The position numbers and the translations under genes are program-made. 64,000 nucleotides of DNA from Silene latifolia (Eukaryota > Streptophyta > Magnoliopsida > Caryophyllales > Caryophyllaceae). The notes beneath the pieces were generated by a model that had not been told where the DNA came from, made no database searches, and saw nothing but the letters and a program-made list of their open reading frames with translations. Position 1 is the stretch's first letter. Every line of letters starts with the position of its first letter. The DNA lies in the NCBI RefSeq assembly GCF_048544455.1, contig NC_133538.1, forward strand, positions 256,604,491 through 256,668,490, written 5' to 3'. Below are positions 1 through 11,410 of the stretch, one piece after another.

Positions 1-2
1 GT

Positions 3-362
3 CATCAATGTTATGAGAATTCTCCTTCTACTCTTGAAGGATTGATAGATCCAAATGCTATTATCACCACAAAAATTGAAGGAGAAGGTGGTGAGTTGAA
101 GTCTCCAGACGAATATGAACCATACTTCATACCTTATGTTGAAAAGAATCATGGGCTTATTGGTTTGAAGCATTTCAAAGGCTCAAGTGCTAAGGGCAAG
201 GTGAATGAGAGAGTAAGTGGCAAGCTACCTTGGACAAGCTTTATTTTAAATTGGAACAAACCATATTTATGCTTATTTGAGGATTGTGCCCAAGCATTTG
301 ACCGGTTATTGAGAGCATTGAGCAACATGGACAACATCAATAACCATGGCAACAAGGAATGA
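3..362 (+). CDS. 5'-truncated ORF of element C, unknown product
   Basis: An open frame runs in from the window edge and ends with TGA at 360-362, giving about 119 visible residues. No true start codon is needed, because the frame stays open upstream of the first in-frame TTG at 42. The protein is hydrophilic, with a Glu/Gly-rich start (IEGEGGEL) and a cysteine/aromatic C-terminal part (PYLCLFEDCAQAFDRLLRAL). I do not recognise a catalytic motif or zinc knuckle. It lies about 2.1 kb upstream of the polypurine tract and 3' LTR of element C on the same strand, so it is most likely the C-terminal end of that element's last ORF. Whether it is gag-protease-like, as in neighbouring elements A and B, cannot be decided without the missing upstream sequence. 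Confidence 0.45.
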   Translation, partial: HQCYENSPSTLEGLIDPNAIITTKIEGEGGELKSPDEYEPYFIPYVEKNHGLIGLKHFKGSSAKGKVNERVSGKLPWTSFILNWNKPYLCLFEDCAQAFDRLLRALSNMDNINNHGNKE

Positions 363-2480
363 GTTTGGTGAAGTCCTCCATCAAACCACCATTTGTAAGA
401 TATCATTTCCTTTGACTTTGCATTACATTTACACTTGCATTTAGTTATATACATATACATTTAGCTTGCATTTGTCTTATATTTCATATTGCATTTACAT
501 TAGTTAGTTCATATAGTATAGTTGCATTGTAATATATCTCACATGACATGTAGATAGTTGCATATAGACTAGAATTCATACATAGTCACTAATGACCAAT
601 CCTATTCTTTTCTACACGAGAGATAGTGTTTAAATCGGTTTGGGGAGGTTTGATCATAGGTGACCATAGGTTACTAGAAAACATGCATCACCTAGTGTAG
701 TTTACATTGCATTCATTTGTTATATATGTCATATAGAATTGCATTTAGTTAGAGCATGCATTCATTCATATCATATCATTGCATTAATACTCTAATTTCC
801 ATAAAACTTGAAAAATCCAAAAATATGTACTTTATTTTTCATTCTTACTCCTACATGTACATTGAGGACAATGTCCAAAATAAAGTGGGGGATGGGAATT
901 TATATTCCAAAAATGCATAAAAATTGAAAAAATTCGAAAAATCACAAAAACATGTCTTTTTATTTCATAAAAACAAAATCCTTAAAAATTTGAAAATTTC
1001 AAAAACCAAAAACATCATCATTTCCTTTTTAGTCTAGTCTTGTATATATTATTGTATATATTGTGTTTGTTCATCCTTGTTCACATTGATTGACTACGCC
1101 ACATCCTAGACATGAGGATATTGAAGACCGCATGGTATGATCTTTCCAATCTCCTTTTTCCTCTTTATGTTAATGACTATGTGGCTTTATTTTGATGCGG
1201 TATAAACAATGTGAATTTAGGATTGCATTTAGATTATTTGGCATATTAGTTGGTAGAAGCATATGCATTAGGTTGTATATATGTTAGTTGCATCATGGCA
1301 TATATTTTGCATGTTAGAAATTTTTTGTGAAACCGTCTACTTGGGAAGCTTGACAAGTGTATATAGGCTCTAGTAGATGCTTTTTCTTCTTAAGACTTTG
1401 CTTGTTAGAATACATGTAAAATACCCTAGGATGTGTCATGCTAGTATCCTTTGACCCATGGATTAAGGCCTAGTCAAGAGTACCTTGTGGTGTTATAAAT
1501 CCTTGGCTACCGTTTATTCCAAGATGGCCCTTGAAACCATGCAACCATCATTCATCCATGTTCTACCATATTTTGTCATCAAAGGGAATGGGCACAAAAA
1601 TTGTTCAAAAATTTGAGTTCAAGAAATGAAATGAAAAGAAAAGAAAAAGCTTGCAAAATGCATCAAAAGAAAAGGGGAGTAACAAAAAAAATAGAACTCT
1701 TATGCTTCAAATATAAAGCACCCTAGTTACTAATTGGGGTGACTTTGAAAATGTTCAAAAAGAAAAATGCAAAAGTTGAAAAGTTGTCAAGTGTTGAAAT
1801 GCCAAACGTCAAAAGAAATGGCAAAAAGAAAGTGTTCTCAAATGTCAAATGCCACAAGAAATTGGGGGGGGGGGGGGGGGGACAACAACAAAAGCAAACT
1901 CCCAAAATGAAACTCAAAATACTATTGATCCATTTATCCATCATATCGACTTTTGTGCGTGGTAGAGAGGGGACGAACCTTCTTTTTGTCTAGGCAAGAA
2001 GGGGAATTCCGCGATCCTCCAGTGTTTCTAACGACATAGGGAGTCTATTTTTGACAAAAGCATTTAACGATTGAGGATAAAGGTACCCTACCTTGACACA
2101 AATTGGAGGTGATTTATTGGTATCCTTCTAGGCTTAGTAGTTTGAAGAAATTGCATCTATGAAGGAGTGTGTACCCTTGAATTGCTTCCCCTTTAGATAA
2201 TTTCCGCCACTTAGATGAGGAAAGTGGCTATTCTTTTGTAGATGTATCCATTACTTGACTTTGTGTGCTTTAATGATTGGATGTGTCGCCATTTTGGCAA
2301 GACCCACCTTGCCTTGCAAGAAGGCATCCTACCTCATGGTTGTCTTGTTGTGAGTTGAAGGGGCGGAGTGAGACCCGCTAATTGTCTCATATCGACTATA
2401 TTATTAGGATAGTTTAAATAAAGGTCTAGTTTTTGTCACCTCTTTACTCCGGACGAGTAAAGGTTCGGTTTGGGTATATT
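363..2480 (+). other. Non-coding 3' interior of element C, ending in polypurine tract
   Basis: This 2.1-kb stretch has no supported gene. It is AT-rich and holds the phrase around 860-895 (TTGAGGACAATGTCC followed by AAGTGGGGG) that I associate with the 3' interior of Athila/Tat-type elements. It also has an uninterrupted run of 18 G at 1864-1881. The last 40 bases (about 2448-2480) resemble the segment just before the 3' LTRs of A and B: GGACGAGTAAAGGTTCGG, then TTTGGGTATATT, then TGATG. This is the probable polypurine tract. Small ORFs on both strands here look like chance ORFs. Confidence 0.6.
1864..1881 (+). repeat. (G)18 homopolymer
   Basis: Eighteen consecutive G residues lie inside the non-coding interior of element C. 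Such runs are unstable in replication and in assembly, so the true length may differ. No function is implied. Confidence 0.9.
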
Positions 2481-2973
2481 TGATGTGAACATTATTTGCG
2501 CACATTTAGTCTCCTAGTTGAACCTATTTTGAATACTTTTATAACATTTCATGACCATTTTATCCGTCAAATGCTTTCTATTTTGCTTTCCTAGTACATT
2601 TTATATGTTTTATAGGAAAGGAGATAATAAGGCGGAAATTACCGTCTTTCGTGCATATTTGGAAGCTTGTTGACGATATTTGATGGACTAAGTATGAAGA
2701 GGAGGCAAGAATGATGACCATGGAAGTAGAAATAAAGAGTATATAGAGGCATCTTAGGCTAAAAAGCAAGGATGACGAGAAGGAAGTCAATGCAAGAAGA
2801 AATTGCTCGGAACCAAACCAAGGGTTGCTATTTTGGCTATAAAAGTATTCTAGATGTAATGGCATCAAAAAATCAAGTGATCTAGGCTTTTGAATCACTC
2901 CAATAGGAGTCTAGATGAGAAAATGACGTCTGTTTTACAATCCGAGCTCAAACAATGAAGCTGTCCGCCAATC

Positions 2974-3068
2974 CGCTCGTCCCGAGACTCAAGACGCTCG
3001 TCCCCTTAGACAATCCGCTCGTCCCCCTTCAAACACGCTCGTCTTCCCTTCTTTTTATCCGAGCGTCC
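2974..3068 (+). repeat. CGCTCGTCC motif array in LTR of C, about 21-bp period (left part)
   Basis: Cores CGCTCGTCC or CGAGCGTCC begin at 2974, 2995, 3016, 3036 and 3060, giving steps of 21, 21, 20 and 24. Only the core is conserved; the spacers between cores differ. The array continues across the insertion of element A (next core at 3081 joined to 11416) and then at 11438 and 11459, so A landed inside a core. Confidence 0.85.
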
Positions 3069-3689
3069 TGTGCTTGAATCCGTGATGCGTGTCATTGTGT
3101 GCACCAAAAATAATATTTATAATACCTATTAAAACTAACAGAAGTTAGTGGTAACAGGGTCGAACCACAGAGAGGCGGGGGAGTTTCTATTGTTTAATAT
3201 TCTAGTCTTAGGGTAACAATTTGAGGGGGGTTTGGATTTTGTCTAAGTCTAAATGCAAATTAAATAAATAAACAAATAAAAACAAGCAAATAAGAAGATG
3301 ATGTAAACAAATATAGAAAGGAGCTAGGATGGTCGGGTCACTATAGCTACGATGGCACATAAGTCTAGGTAAGTCTCGAAATACAGTCGTGGGTGATGGG
3401 TATAACAAGTCCTCTCGGTCCAAGTCAACTAATAGCCCCTTTCGGTCTATGCTATTAGTCCCTAGGTGTCACTAATACTAACTTTCGTTCTTGACTAGTG
3501 ATCCTAATGCCTAAATTACATTATCTTACGATCTCAGCAATTTAGCCGTCTTAATTCGTTAATATAAGTCCTTCCCTATTTTTCGATCTACGGGTTGGTC
3601 AAAACTAAGCATCTAACAAGTCTCCGCTAGGTCTCATTGATAGATATTGCACTTAACGAGTCAAACGAAGCAAATCAGACACGAAGGTG

Positions 3690-3763
3690 GTCGATCGACC
3701 AGCTACCCCAGTCGATCGACCAACCGACTCAGTCGACCGACCAGATAAGCCAGTCGGTTGACC
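3690..3763 (+). repeat. 21-bp array of GTCGATCGACC-type cores, cluster 1 of element A LTR
   Basis: Cores start at 3690, 3711, 3732 and 3753, exactly 21 bp apart, and each is followed by a non-conserved 9-10-bp spacer. Variants are GTCGATCGACC, GTCGACCGACC and GTCGGTTGACC. The same cluster is present in the right LTR. Confidence 0.92.
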
Positions 3764-4254
3764 AAGCCCTAATCCGAGGGTAACCTATTCTAGTGCCATC
3801 TACGCTAAGTTCGCCTACATCCTAGCAAGGGTGATTTAGCTAGACATAATAACGAAAATAACAACAATGAAATTCGCGATTAAAGAAATAGAATTCATAA
3901 TTAAACTAGAAGAACAATTAAATTGCATAAAACGTTAATGACGGTTTCGGGATATCTACACTAGCAATTCTAAACTAAAAGGCAAATAAAGTGAACTGTA
4001 AATTAAAAGGAAATAATACCGAAATAGTAAAGCAGAAGAAGATCTGAAGCAAAGCTTTATTGAGAAATAAAGTATGAAGAACAATCTAACGTATTGAATA
4101 ATTAATTGTAAGCTAATGATAACCTAATAGGAACTGAATTACTGAATACAGGATATGAGGTTACGTTATATAGAGTTTCACGTAACCTATATCTAAAAAC
4201 CTAATTACAATGGGCTTTTACTAATCTTTTAATTTCCGTCTAACAGCTATGGTG

Positions 4255-4378
4255 GTCGACCGACCACATGCTATCGTCGACCGACCAACTATCGGGCTCA
4301 GCAATGCTACTGTTCATGTTCTGAGAGTTCTACTACAGCACTGTTGGTTGACCGACCACTGGGCACGGTCGGTCGACT
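4255..4378 (+). repeat. Two 21-bp doublets of palindromic core in left LTR of A
   Basis: Cores start at 4255 and 4276 and again at 4347 and 4368. Each pair is spaced 21 bp. The first pair corresponds to a four-unit array in the right LTR (10973-11046). Confidence 0.9.
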
Positions 4379-4650
4379 GATGTAGCTGATAATTCACTTC
4401 CAAATTTGTCTTTTAAGCTCCGAAATGCGTGCCAACCTTGTTCCTCGAGCATTCTCCTTATGTCCAATCCTATGCTAAGCGCTCTGGGACAGATTTGGTC
4501 CATTTTTCACTGAATTCTTCACATTCCTGCAAAATCACACGAAAAGGAAGAAATACACGAAACAAGGGAAATAGTAGCATAAACTACTCAATTGAGCTCT
4601 GAAATGCGTGTGAAATGAGGTGCAAAACATCATATATTAGACACGCATCA

Positions 4651-6770
4651 AACTTCCTCAAACCAAACCCTTGCTTGTCCCCAAGCAAGAACTCGACTCG
4701 ATCCTAAAACCTAATGGAACGATTTCAATCTCAGAGCGAAATGCAACATGTAAAGCCTAAACCAATTTAATGCTACAAATCAACAATCAATTAGTAATGT
4801 GAATCATGCAAACGAGTTATGTAGTCGTTAAAAACTGCTGAACCGTCAACTGTAGAGACTTATCATTATGGACTCTCACGGGTCGCTCATATCACTCAAT
4901 GAATACGGGTGAGTATATGTAAAACATAGAAAGAAGTAATTTTGTAATGACTCTCACCTAACTACGACCTATGAAAACACGCCTGCAGTCTAATATAAAT
5001 ATAATGTCTACAACCGTACATACGCATTCCAACCATAAAGGACCATGACACATGCCGAGGTAAATATGGATATGTGAGGAAAAGGGTAAGAAGGGGCTAA
5101 AATGAATTCGGGTATGAGGAGTAATAAGCCAAGCTAGTACTAAAATCCAGACTATAAGCGAATCCCAACTTCAAACTCAATGTAAATGATACAATATGGT
5201 GCCAAATTGAAGTACAAAACTCACAACCTCCATAAAATTCAACTCCCCAAAGAATATAAATGATAACATGGGAGTGAAAATCACCAAATCATAATAATTG
5301 CAACATGTGATTTTTCGAATTTGCAGTAACCATGGTCGACCGACCATAGGGGACGGTCGGTCGACTGAATATCGGGTCTGATACAATTGTTTCGAATTCT
5401 GTTTTTTTTTTCTTTTTCTTTTTTCTTTTCAATTATTTTCTTCCCACATTTCTCCAACAACATAATTGAGCATATGACCAAATTTGCAATAAAACATTCC
5501 CACAAACACAAGTACTAGCTCGGATAAGGTAGGCTAAATTATAGTCTTTAGTTTAGGGGACAAAAAAGGCTATTTGGCTAATGAGAGGCTATTGGGCAAA
5601 AATGAAGAAAGGGACCTCTACCACATGTGTCAACAAACCACAAACCACAAACCAAATGCGTACAAGTATTAAGCAGATTAAGTTCATATTTAAGCATATT
5701 GATATAACATGTCTCATAAGGAGTACTACTCACAATCTTAGATAAACTGGTCATGAATGTCACCAGTTATAGGCTCTAAACCATAGAATTATAAGTAGTT
5801 TGCCATAAATCTAAGTCAAGTCTAAAGCTCAGCAAGATATTTAACGAAAACTCGTAGATATGCAATAAGATTCTACTAATAACATGATAATTAGCAAGGC
5901 TTAGGCGTAAACAGATGCAAATGCAATGTCATCATTGAGATACTACCGTTCCGACTCAACCTACATGCTAAAATAAACGTGCATTTTTTGAAAAATTTTC
6001 AATTTTTTTTCGTATTTTGGTATATATGGAGAAATTAAATAACAATGCAAACAGAATAATTAAACGTGAATGCAAAAACAAATGAATGCAACGCAATGCA
6101 AAACCCTTCCCCAAACCAAATCACACAATGTCCCTATTGTGCAAAATCATGTATAAGAAGCGAAAAAGGAAATGGGAATTTGCATTTAAAGAACTACAAC
6201 TAAATAGGACATAAGAGAAAAAGATGTCGGGAACTCACAAGATTTAAGCGCGAACGGAAACCTCCCCAAACCAAGCGAGCTAGAGGTTTCGGAGTGCAAA
6301 GATACTACCATAAGGTACCTGAAAGACAGAAAAGCAAACATCATTCGGAAATAAAAAAAATTGCGCGGGAAAAATGTGCATGGAATTAAAGTAGAAGAAA
6401 ACGAGAGTCAAGTATAGCAACGTTGGTGGTCGACCGACTGAAGGGGCTGGTCGACCGACCAAACGATGGGTGAACAGTGCTCTCTGGAAGCAGCAACCGG
6501 TCGATCGACCAAGGGAACCGGTCGACCGACCACTGTACCTGACACAGAACCTGTTTTTCTTCGAAATAACTCAATAGATTGAGTTATCATGGTCTACAAA
6601 CCTGCAAATGCACAATATTACGCGCCCAAAATTCGCGCAAACCCAATAAAAACAGTTATAGTCTTAAAACTTCTAAAGTAAACCAAACAAAGCGAAGTCT
6701 CGCGCAAACCAAAAACAGTAAAAAGTCCTAAATGCGATAAATTGTCTTAAAAACTCAAGCAATAAAATGT
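4651..6770 (-). other. Non-coding 3' interior and polypurine tract of element A
   Basis: There is no supported gene in these 2.1 kb. The first bases after the LTR, read on the minus strand as GTTTGGTTTGAGGAAGTT before TGATGCG, are the probable polypurine tract. Near 5950 a segment (GGTTGAGTCGGAACGG on the minus strand) matches the 3' interior of element B near 24256, so A and B share non-coding as well as coding ancestry. Three core doublets occur here: 5335/5356, 6429/6450 and 6500/6521, all 21 bp apart. Confidence 0.75.
5335..6531 (+). repeat. Dispersed 21-bp core doublets in the interior of A
   Basis: Core starts are 5335/5356, 6429/6450 and 6500/6521. Each doublet is GTCGACCGAC or a one-base variant with a step of 21. 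The sequence around the doublets is unrelated, so these are isolated copies of a spacing pattern rather than one duplicated block. Confidence 0.88.
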
Positions 6771-7979
6771 TTATCCGCGAAAAATGCGGAAAATCTCCGA
6801 CCATGGCTTCTGGCTACACGAAGTACCCTCCACGGTGGTTATCTTCTCAGCACTCCAATCCACAACATCATCCGACGGATCTACATCTGACGCAGCCTCC
6901 CACTTGTCATCTGACTCCTCAAGCTCCAAGTCAGAAACTGTAACTTTAGCCGGCTCATCCTCTTCAGGCTCCTCGTCAGTGCCATAACTCAAGCATCCAA
7001 CGCCACCTCTCTGAACAATAGGGTCAACTGGAGTAACGGGCAGCTCATCCTTCCCCAAACCAGCTCCTGCAATAGATGAAACAGACAAATCGTCCTCCAA
7101 TTTGCTCCCAATCTGGGGCGGAGGTGTCACAACAGCATGAATAGTGGGTACAGGCAATAAAGTAGGAACATCAGAAATGACCACATAAGACGGTTTAGAA
7201 GAAATAGCATTGCATGAAACAGCCCACATGGAATCCTTCTTCCTAGCGGTTTGAGCAAAAACAATGGATTGTTTGCCCACTCTAAAGGTCAAGGTCCGCT
7301 CCCCAACATCAATTATTGCACCAGTAGTGTGCAAAAATGGTCTCCCTAGAATGATAGGTATATGATCGTCCTCGGGCATGTCTAGGACAATAAAGTCAAC
7401 AGGGAAAAAGAATTTCCCTATTTGGACAGGAATGTCCTCTAAGACCCCTATAGGCTGGATCGCAGAGCGATCAGCCATCTGAACAGTCATGTTGGTCACG
7501 GCAAATTTGGTCAAGCCTAATTTCTTCGCTAGACTTAAGGGCATGACACTAATGCTAGCCCCCAAATCACATAAGGCTTTCTCAATGGGAAAGGTGCCAA
7601 TAGAACATGGGACAGAGAAACTACCCGGATCAGCTAATTTCCGGGGGGCAGTCTGGGTCAAATAGGAGCTAGACTCCTCAGTAAAGGCTACAGACTGGAC
7701 AGGCTCAAGTCACCACTTTTTAGTTAAAAGCTGCTTCATGAATTTCATGTAAGCGGGCACTTGATTGACCAATTCAAGGAAAGGTACATGAACATTTAAA
7801 CTACGAATCACATCTTTGAATTTATCGAAAGATACCTGTTCTTTGGTCGGAATTAACCTCTCCGGATATGGGACGCGAATAGTACCATCCGTAGTTGGAG
7901 CTTTTCTCAAGAATCCTGGAGTTGAATCGCCTTGGAATAAGAATTCCCTCAAGTTATCAGGCATAGATGGGCGATACAA
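6771..7979 (-). pseudogene. Element A aspartic protease region (Athila-like), broken
   Basis: This retroviral-type aspartic protease would process the element's gag polyprotein inside the virus-like particle. The main frame (7661 to 6771, 296 residues) has the catalytic segment ALCDLGAS with the active Asp at residue 32. It also has the flap-side segment IILGRPFLHTTGA and an acidic tail. The DLGAS form and the preceding PGSFSVPC are typical of Athila-type proteases. An in-frame upstream stretch (7979 to 7710) carries the linker between gag and protease and ends at a TGA at 7710-7712. Another TGA lies further upstream within a motif doublet. No reverse transcriptase follows. The homologous region in element B is at 16000-17064. 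Confidence 0.82.
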
Positions 7980-9676
7980 CTCGGAATCAACAGCGTTGGT
8001 GGTCGGTCGACCTCTCTCCTCGGTCGGTCAAGCAGGGTCAATTTTCTCAGAATTGCCAGGAACATCAGAAACCACTTCTGAAACAGTGGAGGTGGTCGGT
8101 CGACCGCTTGGGACGGTCGGTCTACCAACAGTGCTGCTATACGTCTTCTGTTTCTTTCCTTTAGCATTTTCAACTGTAGGACCCTCAAGTGTAGACCCAC
8201 TCCTGGTAGTAAAGCATTAAGGGTCTCTTTCTTTTGGTACGGCTGCGATGGTAGTTGCCCAGGAGCTCGAGTTGCACTCTTGCTTGGCAGTTGAGCAATT
8301 TGACTCTCCAACATTTTTGTAGAAGTCTCTCTAGCTTGAGACTCCTTTTGCAGCAAACCCGACAGATTTTGAACCATGTTTTTCAGCTTAGAAATGTCAG
8401 AACTTTGAAATTGCTGCTGCTGAGGCACATAGGGAGGCTTTTGAAACAGTTGTTGCTTATGAGGTGGCACATAACTTTGCTGCTGCTGCTGCTGTTGTTG
8501 TGGGGGTGGAGTCGGATTTTGGACATTTTGGCTACTCCACCTCAAATTTGGATGGACATTCGGCTCAAAATAAGTGTTTGTCTGCCTATAATGTTGAAAA
8601 GCAGCACAAGACTCATAGGGACTAGGACAAAAATCTGCAACATGTCCTTCTCCTCCACATCTCTTGCAGACGAAAGGACCGTCTGACACAGGATTCACTT
8701 GATAGATCCCTCCTTTTGAAGCTCTTCCCAACTCGTACTTATCAAATCTCGTCGTAAGAGCCTCTAATGCAGCTACAGAGGGGGATTCAGCAGCTCTCCT
8801 TTGATTTCCCCTGGAATTTCCATGCTCAGCTTTATGGGTGGCCATATCATCAATGATTTTCCACCCCTTAGTTTCTCCAACATTCTCCTGGAATCTGCCA
8901 TTAGATGCCGCATCCAGGATAGCCCTCTGATCGTCATAAAGCCCATTATAAAATTGATTGCATAGGCTCCATTGCTCGAACCCATGGTGCGGAATAGTTC
9001 GCACCAGCTTCTTGAAACGGACCCATGCCTCATGAAAATTCTCATCAAGACCCTGTTTAAAGCTCGTGATCTGAGCTCTAATGGCATTAGTCTTCGAGGC
9101 AGAGAAATATTTCTTGTAGAATGCTAGGGCCAGCGAATTCCAATCAGTGATCCCATTAGCAGCTCGGTCTAAGTCTCGGTACCATTCCCTTGCGGCATCA
9201 CGAAGCCAGAATATGAACATCGTCTCCTTCACCTGGTCCTGGGTCACACCTGCTGGTGGGGGTATGGAGCAGCAGTAGTCAATGAATGTCTCCATATGTT
9301 TTGCCGCATCTTCATTTGCAGCTCCCCCAAATTAGTTTCTCTCAACCAAATTAATATAAAACGGTTTCGGCTCAAATTTTCTATCCGTCCCTGGTAATGC
9401 GAATCCCTTATAGAGATTCGCAGCTGTTGGCTCGGAGTGACTGGCTATACTAGCTTCTTCAGCCATCTCTAGAAAATCTGGAGAAGTGACGGTCTCTGTG
9501 GAAGAAACTGGAGATGGTGGTGGGTTTTCTTCAAATAATTCGTTCTCGTAAAAACTAGAACGAGAACCAGGCTCTTCCTCTGACTGTTGTTCTTGAAATA
9601 ATCTCCTCTTCACGTGCAAAGTCCTCTCAAGCTCGAGATCAAGGGGAAATAATTCACCTTGTTGAGACCTGTGCAT
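7949..9676 (-). pseudogene. Element A gag (retrotransposon capsid/nucleocapsid), broken
   Basis: Gag forms the particle that packages the element RNA. The ATG at 9676 begins a 114-residue acidic N-terminal part that ends at TAA 9332-9334. The frame then reopens in phase for the capsid region (WYRDLDRA, YNGLYDDQRAIL). It continues to a CCHC zinc knuckle, CKRCGGEGHVADFC, around 8640-8680, and a Gln-rich tract. Near 8215 the frame shifts by one base: the conserved segment resembling LNA..TRSGSTLEGP continues in the protease frame, while the annotated frame runs on to a stop at 7949. The C-terminal part contains two 21-bp core doublets, which add a heptad-spaced (V/L)DRP or GRP signature to the protein. 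Confidence 0.85.
8002..8126 (+). repeat. Two 21-bp core doublets inside gag-pro coding sequence of A
   Basis: GTCGGTC-type cores start at 8002/8023 and 8095/8116. Because 21 bp is seven codons, the repeat stays in frame and produces a seven-residue spacing of GRP or DRP tripeptides. The doublets sit between the zinc knuckle and the protease, a linker where extra sequence could be tolerated. Confidence 0.88.
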
Positions 9677-9777
9677 AAGATAAAACTACACAAAAACAAT
9701 GTGAAAAGTTTAAGGAACAAAAGCTCCTTAAACTCAGAGAAAGACTAAAATAATAAAACAATAAAACTAGCGCTGCC

Positions 9778-9795
9778 TCCCCGGAAACGGCGCCA
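9778..9795 (-). other. Primer-binding site of element A (tRNA-Asp)
   Basis: On the minus strand it reads TGGCGCCGTTTCCGGGGA, which matches the 3' end of plant tRNA-Asp with about one mismatch. It is five bases inside the right LTR, which fixes that LTR as the 5' one and the element as minus-strand. tRNA-Asp priming is typical of Athila/Tat-type elements. Confidence 0.85.
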
Positions 9796-9800
9796 AAATT

Positions 9801-11410
9801 TTATGCGTGTCGTTGTGTGCACCAAAAATAATATTTATAATACCTATTAAAACTAATAGAAGTTAGTGGTAACAGGGTTGAACTACAGAGAGGCGGGGGA
9901 GTTTCTATTGTTTAATATTCTAGTCTTAGTGTAACAATTTGAGGGGGGTTTTGATTTTGTCTAAGTCTAAATGCAAATGAAATAAATAAACAAATAAAAA
10001 CAAGCAAATAAGAAGATGATGTAAACAAATAAAGAAAGGAGCTAGGATGGTCGGGTCACTATAGCTACGATGGCACATAAGTCTAGGTAAGTCTCGAAAT
10101 ACAGTCGTGGGTGATAGGTATGACAAGTCCTCTCGGTCCAAGTCAACTAATAGCCCCTTTCGGTCTATGCTATTAGTCCCTAGGTGTCACTAATACTAAC
10201 TTTCGTTCTTGACCAGTGATCCTAATGCCTAAAATACATTATCTTACGATCTCAGCAATTTAGCCGTCTTAATTCGTTAATCTAAGTCCTTCCCTATCTT
10301 TCGATCTACGGGTTGGTCAAAACTAAGCATCTAACAAGTCTCCGCTAGGTCTCATTAAAAGATATTGCACTTAACGAGTCAAACGAAGCAAATCAGACAC
10401 GAAGGTGGTCGATCGACCAGCTACCCCAGTCGATCGACCAACCGACTCAGTCGACCGACCAGATAAGCCAGTCGGTCGACCAAGCCCTAATCCGAGGGTA
10501 ACCTATTCTAATGCCATCTACGCTAAGTTCGCCTACATCCTAGCAAGGGTGATTTAGCTAGACATAATAACGAAAATAACAACAATGAAATTCGCGATTA
10601 AAGGAATAGAATTCATAATTAAATTAGAAGAACAATTAAATTGCATAAAACGTTAATGACGGTTTCGGGATATCTACACTAGCAATTCTAAACTAAAAGG
10701 CAAATAAAGTGAACTGTAAATTAAAAGGAAATAATACCGAAATAGCAAAGCAGAAGAAGATCCGAAGAAAAGCTTTATTGAGAAATAAAGTATGAAGAAC
10801 AATCTAACGTATTGAATAATTAATTGTAAGCTAATGATAACCTAATAGGAACTGAATGACTGAATACAGGATATGAGGTTACGTTATATAGAGTTTCACG
10901 TAACCTATATCTAAAAAGCTAATTACAATGGCCTTTTACTAATCTTTTAATTTCCGTCTAACAGCTATGGTGGTCGACCGACCACATGCTACGGTCGACC
11001 GACCACATGCTACGGTCGACCGACCACATGCTACGGTCGACCGACCAACTATCGGGCTCAGCAATGCTACTGTTCACGTTCTGAGAGTTCTGCTATAGCA
11101 CTGTTGGTCGACCGACCACTGGGCACGGTCGGTCGACTGATGTAGCTGATAGTTCGCTTCCAAATTTGTCTTTTAAGCTCCGAAATGCGTGCCAACCTTA
11201 CTCCTCGAGCATTCTCCTTATGTCCAATCCTATGCTAAGCGCTCCGGGACAGATTTGGTCCATTTTCCACTGAATTCTTCACATTCCTGCAAAATCTGAC
11301 GAAAAGGAAGAAATACACAAAACAAGGGAAATAGTAGCATAAACTACTCAATTGAGCTCTAAAATGCGTGTGAAATGAGGTGCAAAACATCATATATTAG
11401 ACACGCATCA
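9801..11410 (-). repeat. 5' LTR of element A
   Basis: This 1610-bp LTR ends ACACGCATCA at 11410. The inner tip reads TTATGCG instead of TGATGCG, a single substitution. It is 42 bp longer than the left LTR. It carries four tandem 21-bp units at 10973-11046 where the left LTR has two. Other differences are scattered single bases. Confidence 0.9.
10973..11046 (+). repeat. Four-unit 21-bp tandem array in right LTR of A
   Basis: Core starts are 10973, 10994, 11015 and 11036. Each unit is GTCGACCGACC plus a spacer that includes ACATGCTAC. The equivalent left-LTR position holds two cores (4255, 4276), so the array has gained or lost exactly two units since insertion. Confidence 0.92.

Larger units (their letters stand above)
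3083..4650 (-). repeat. 3' LTR of element A
   Basis: This 1568-bp LTR has tips TGATGCGTG and CACGCATCA. It matches 9801-11410 nearly throughout. Read on the minus strand it follows the polypurine tract, which makes it the 3' LTR. It contains eight palindromic GTCGACCGACC-type cores in three clusters (3690-3763, 4255-4286, 4347-4378). A TATA-like segment (CTATATAACG on the minus strand, about 4165) would be the promoter core. Confidence 0.9.
3083..11410 (-). mobile_element. Element A: non-autonomous Athila-like LTR retrotransposon (gag-protease only)
   Basis: This complete 8.3-kb element on the minus strand has LTRs at 3083-4650 and 9801-11410 and a perfect 5-bp target duplication, ATCCG, at 3078-3082 and 11411-11415. 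A primer-binding site complementary to tRNA-Asp and a polypurine tract lie at the expected inner edges. It encodes only gag and an aspartic protease. No reverse transcriptase, RNase H or integrase is visible in its 5.15-kb interior, so it must have used enzymes supplied by another element. The two LTRs are very similar by eye, which suggests a fairly recent insertion. It interrupts the 3' LTR of element C. Confidence 0.9.

Noticed and set aside
8255..8686. 143-aa plus-strand ORF rich in Leu
   Set aside because: It is the complement of the Gln-rich and zinc-knuckle part of gag in element A, and the Leu richness comes from complementary CAG/CAA codons.
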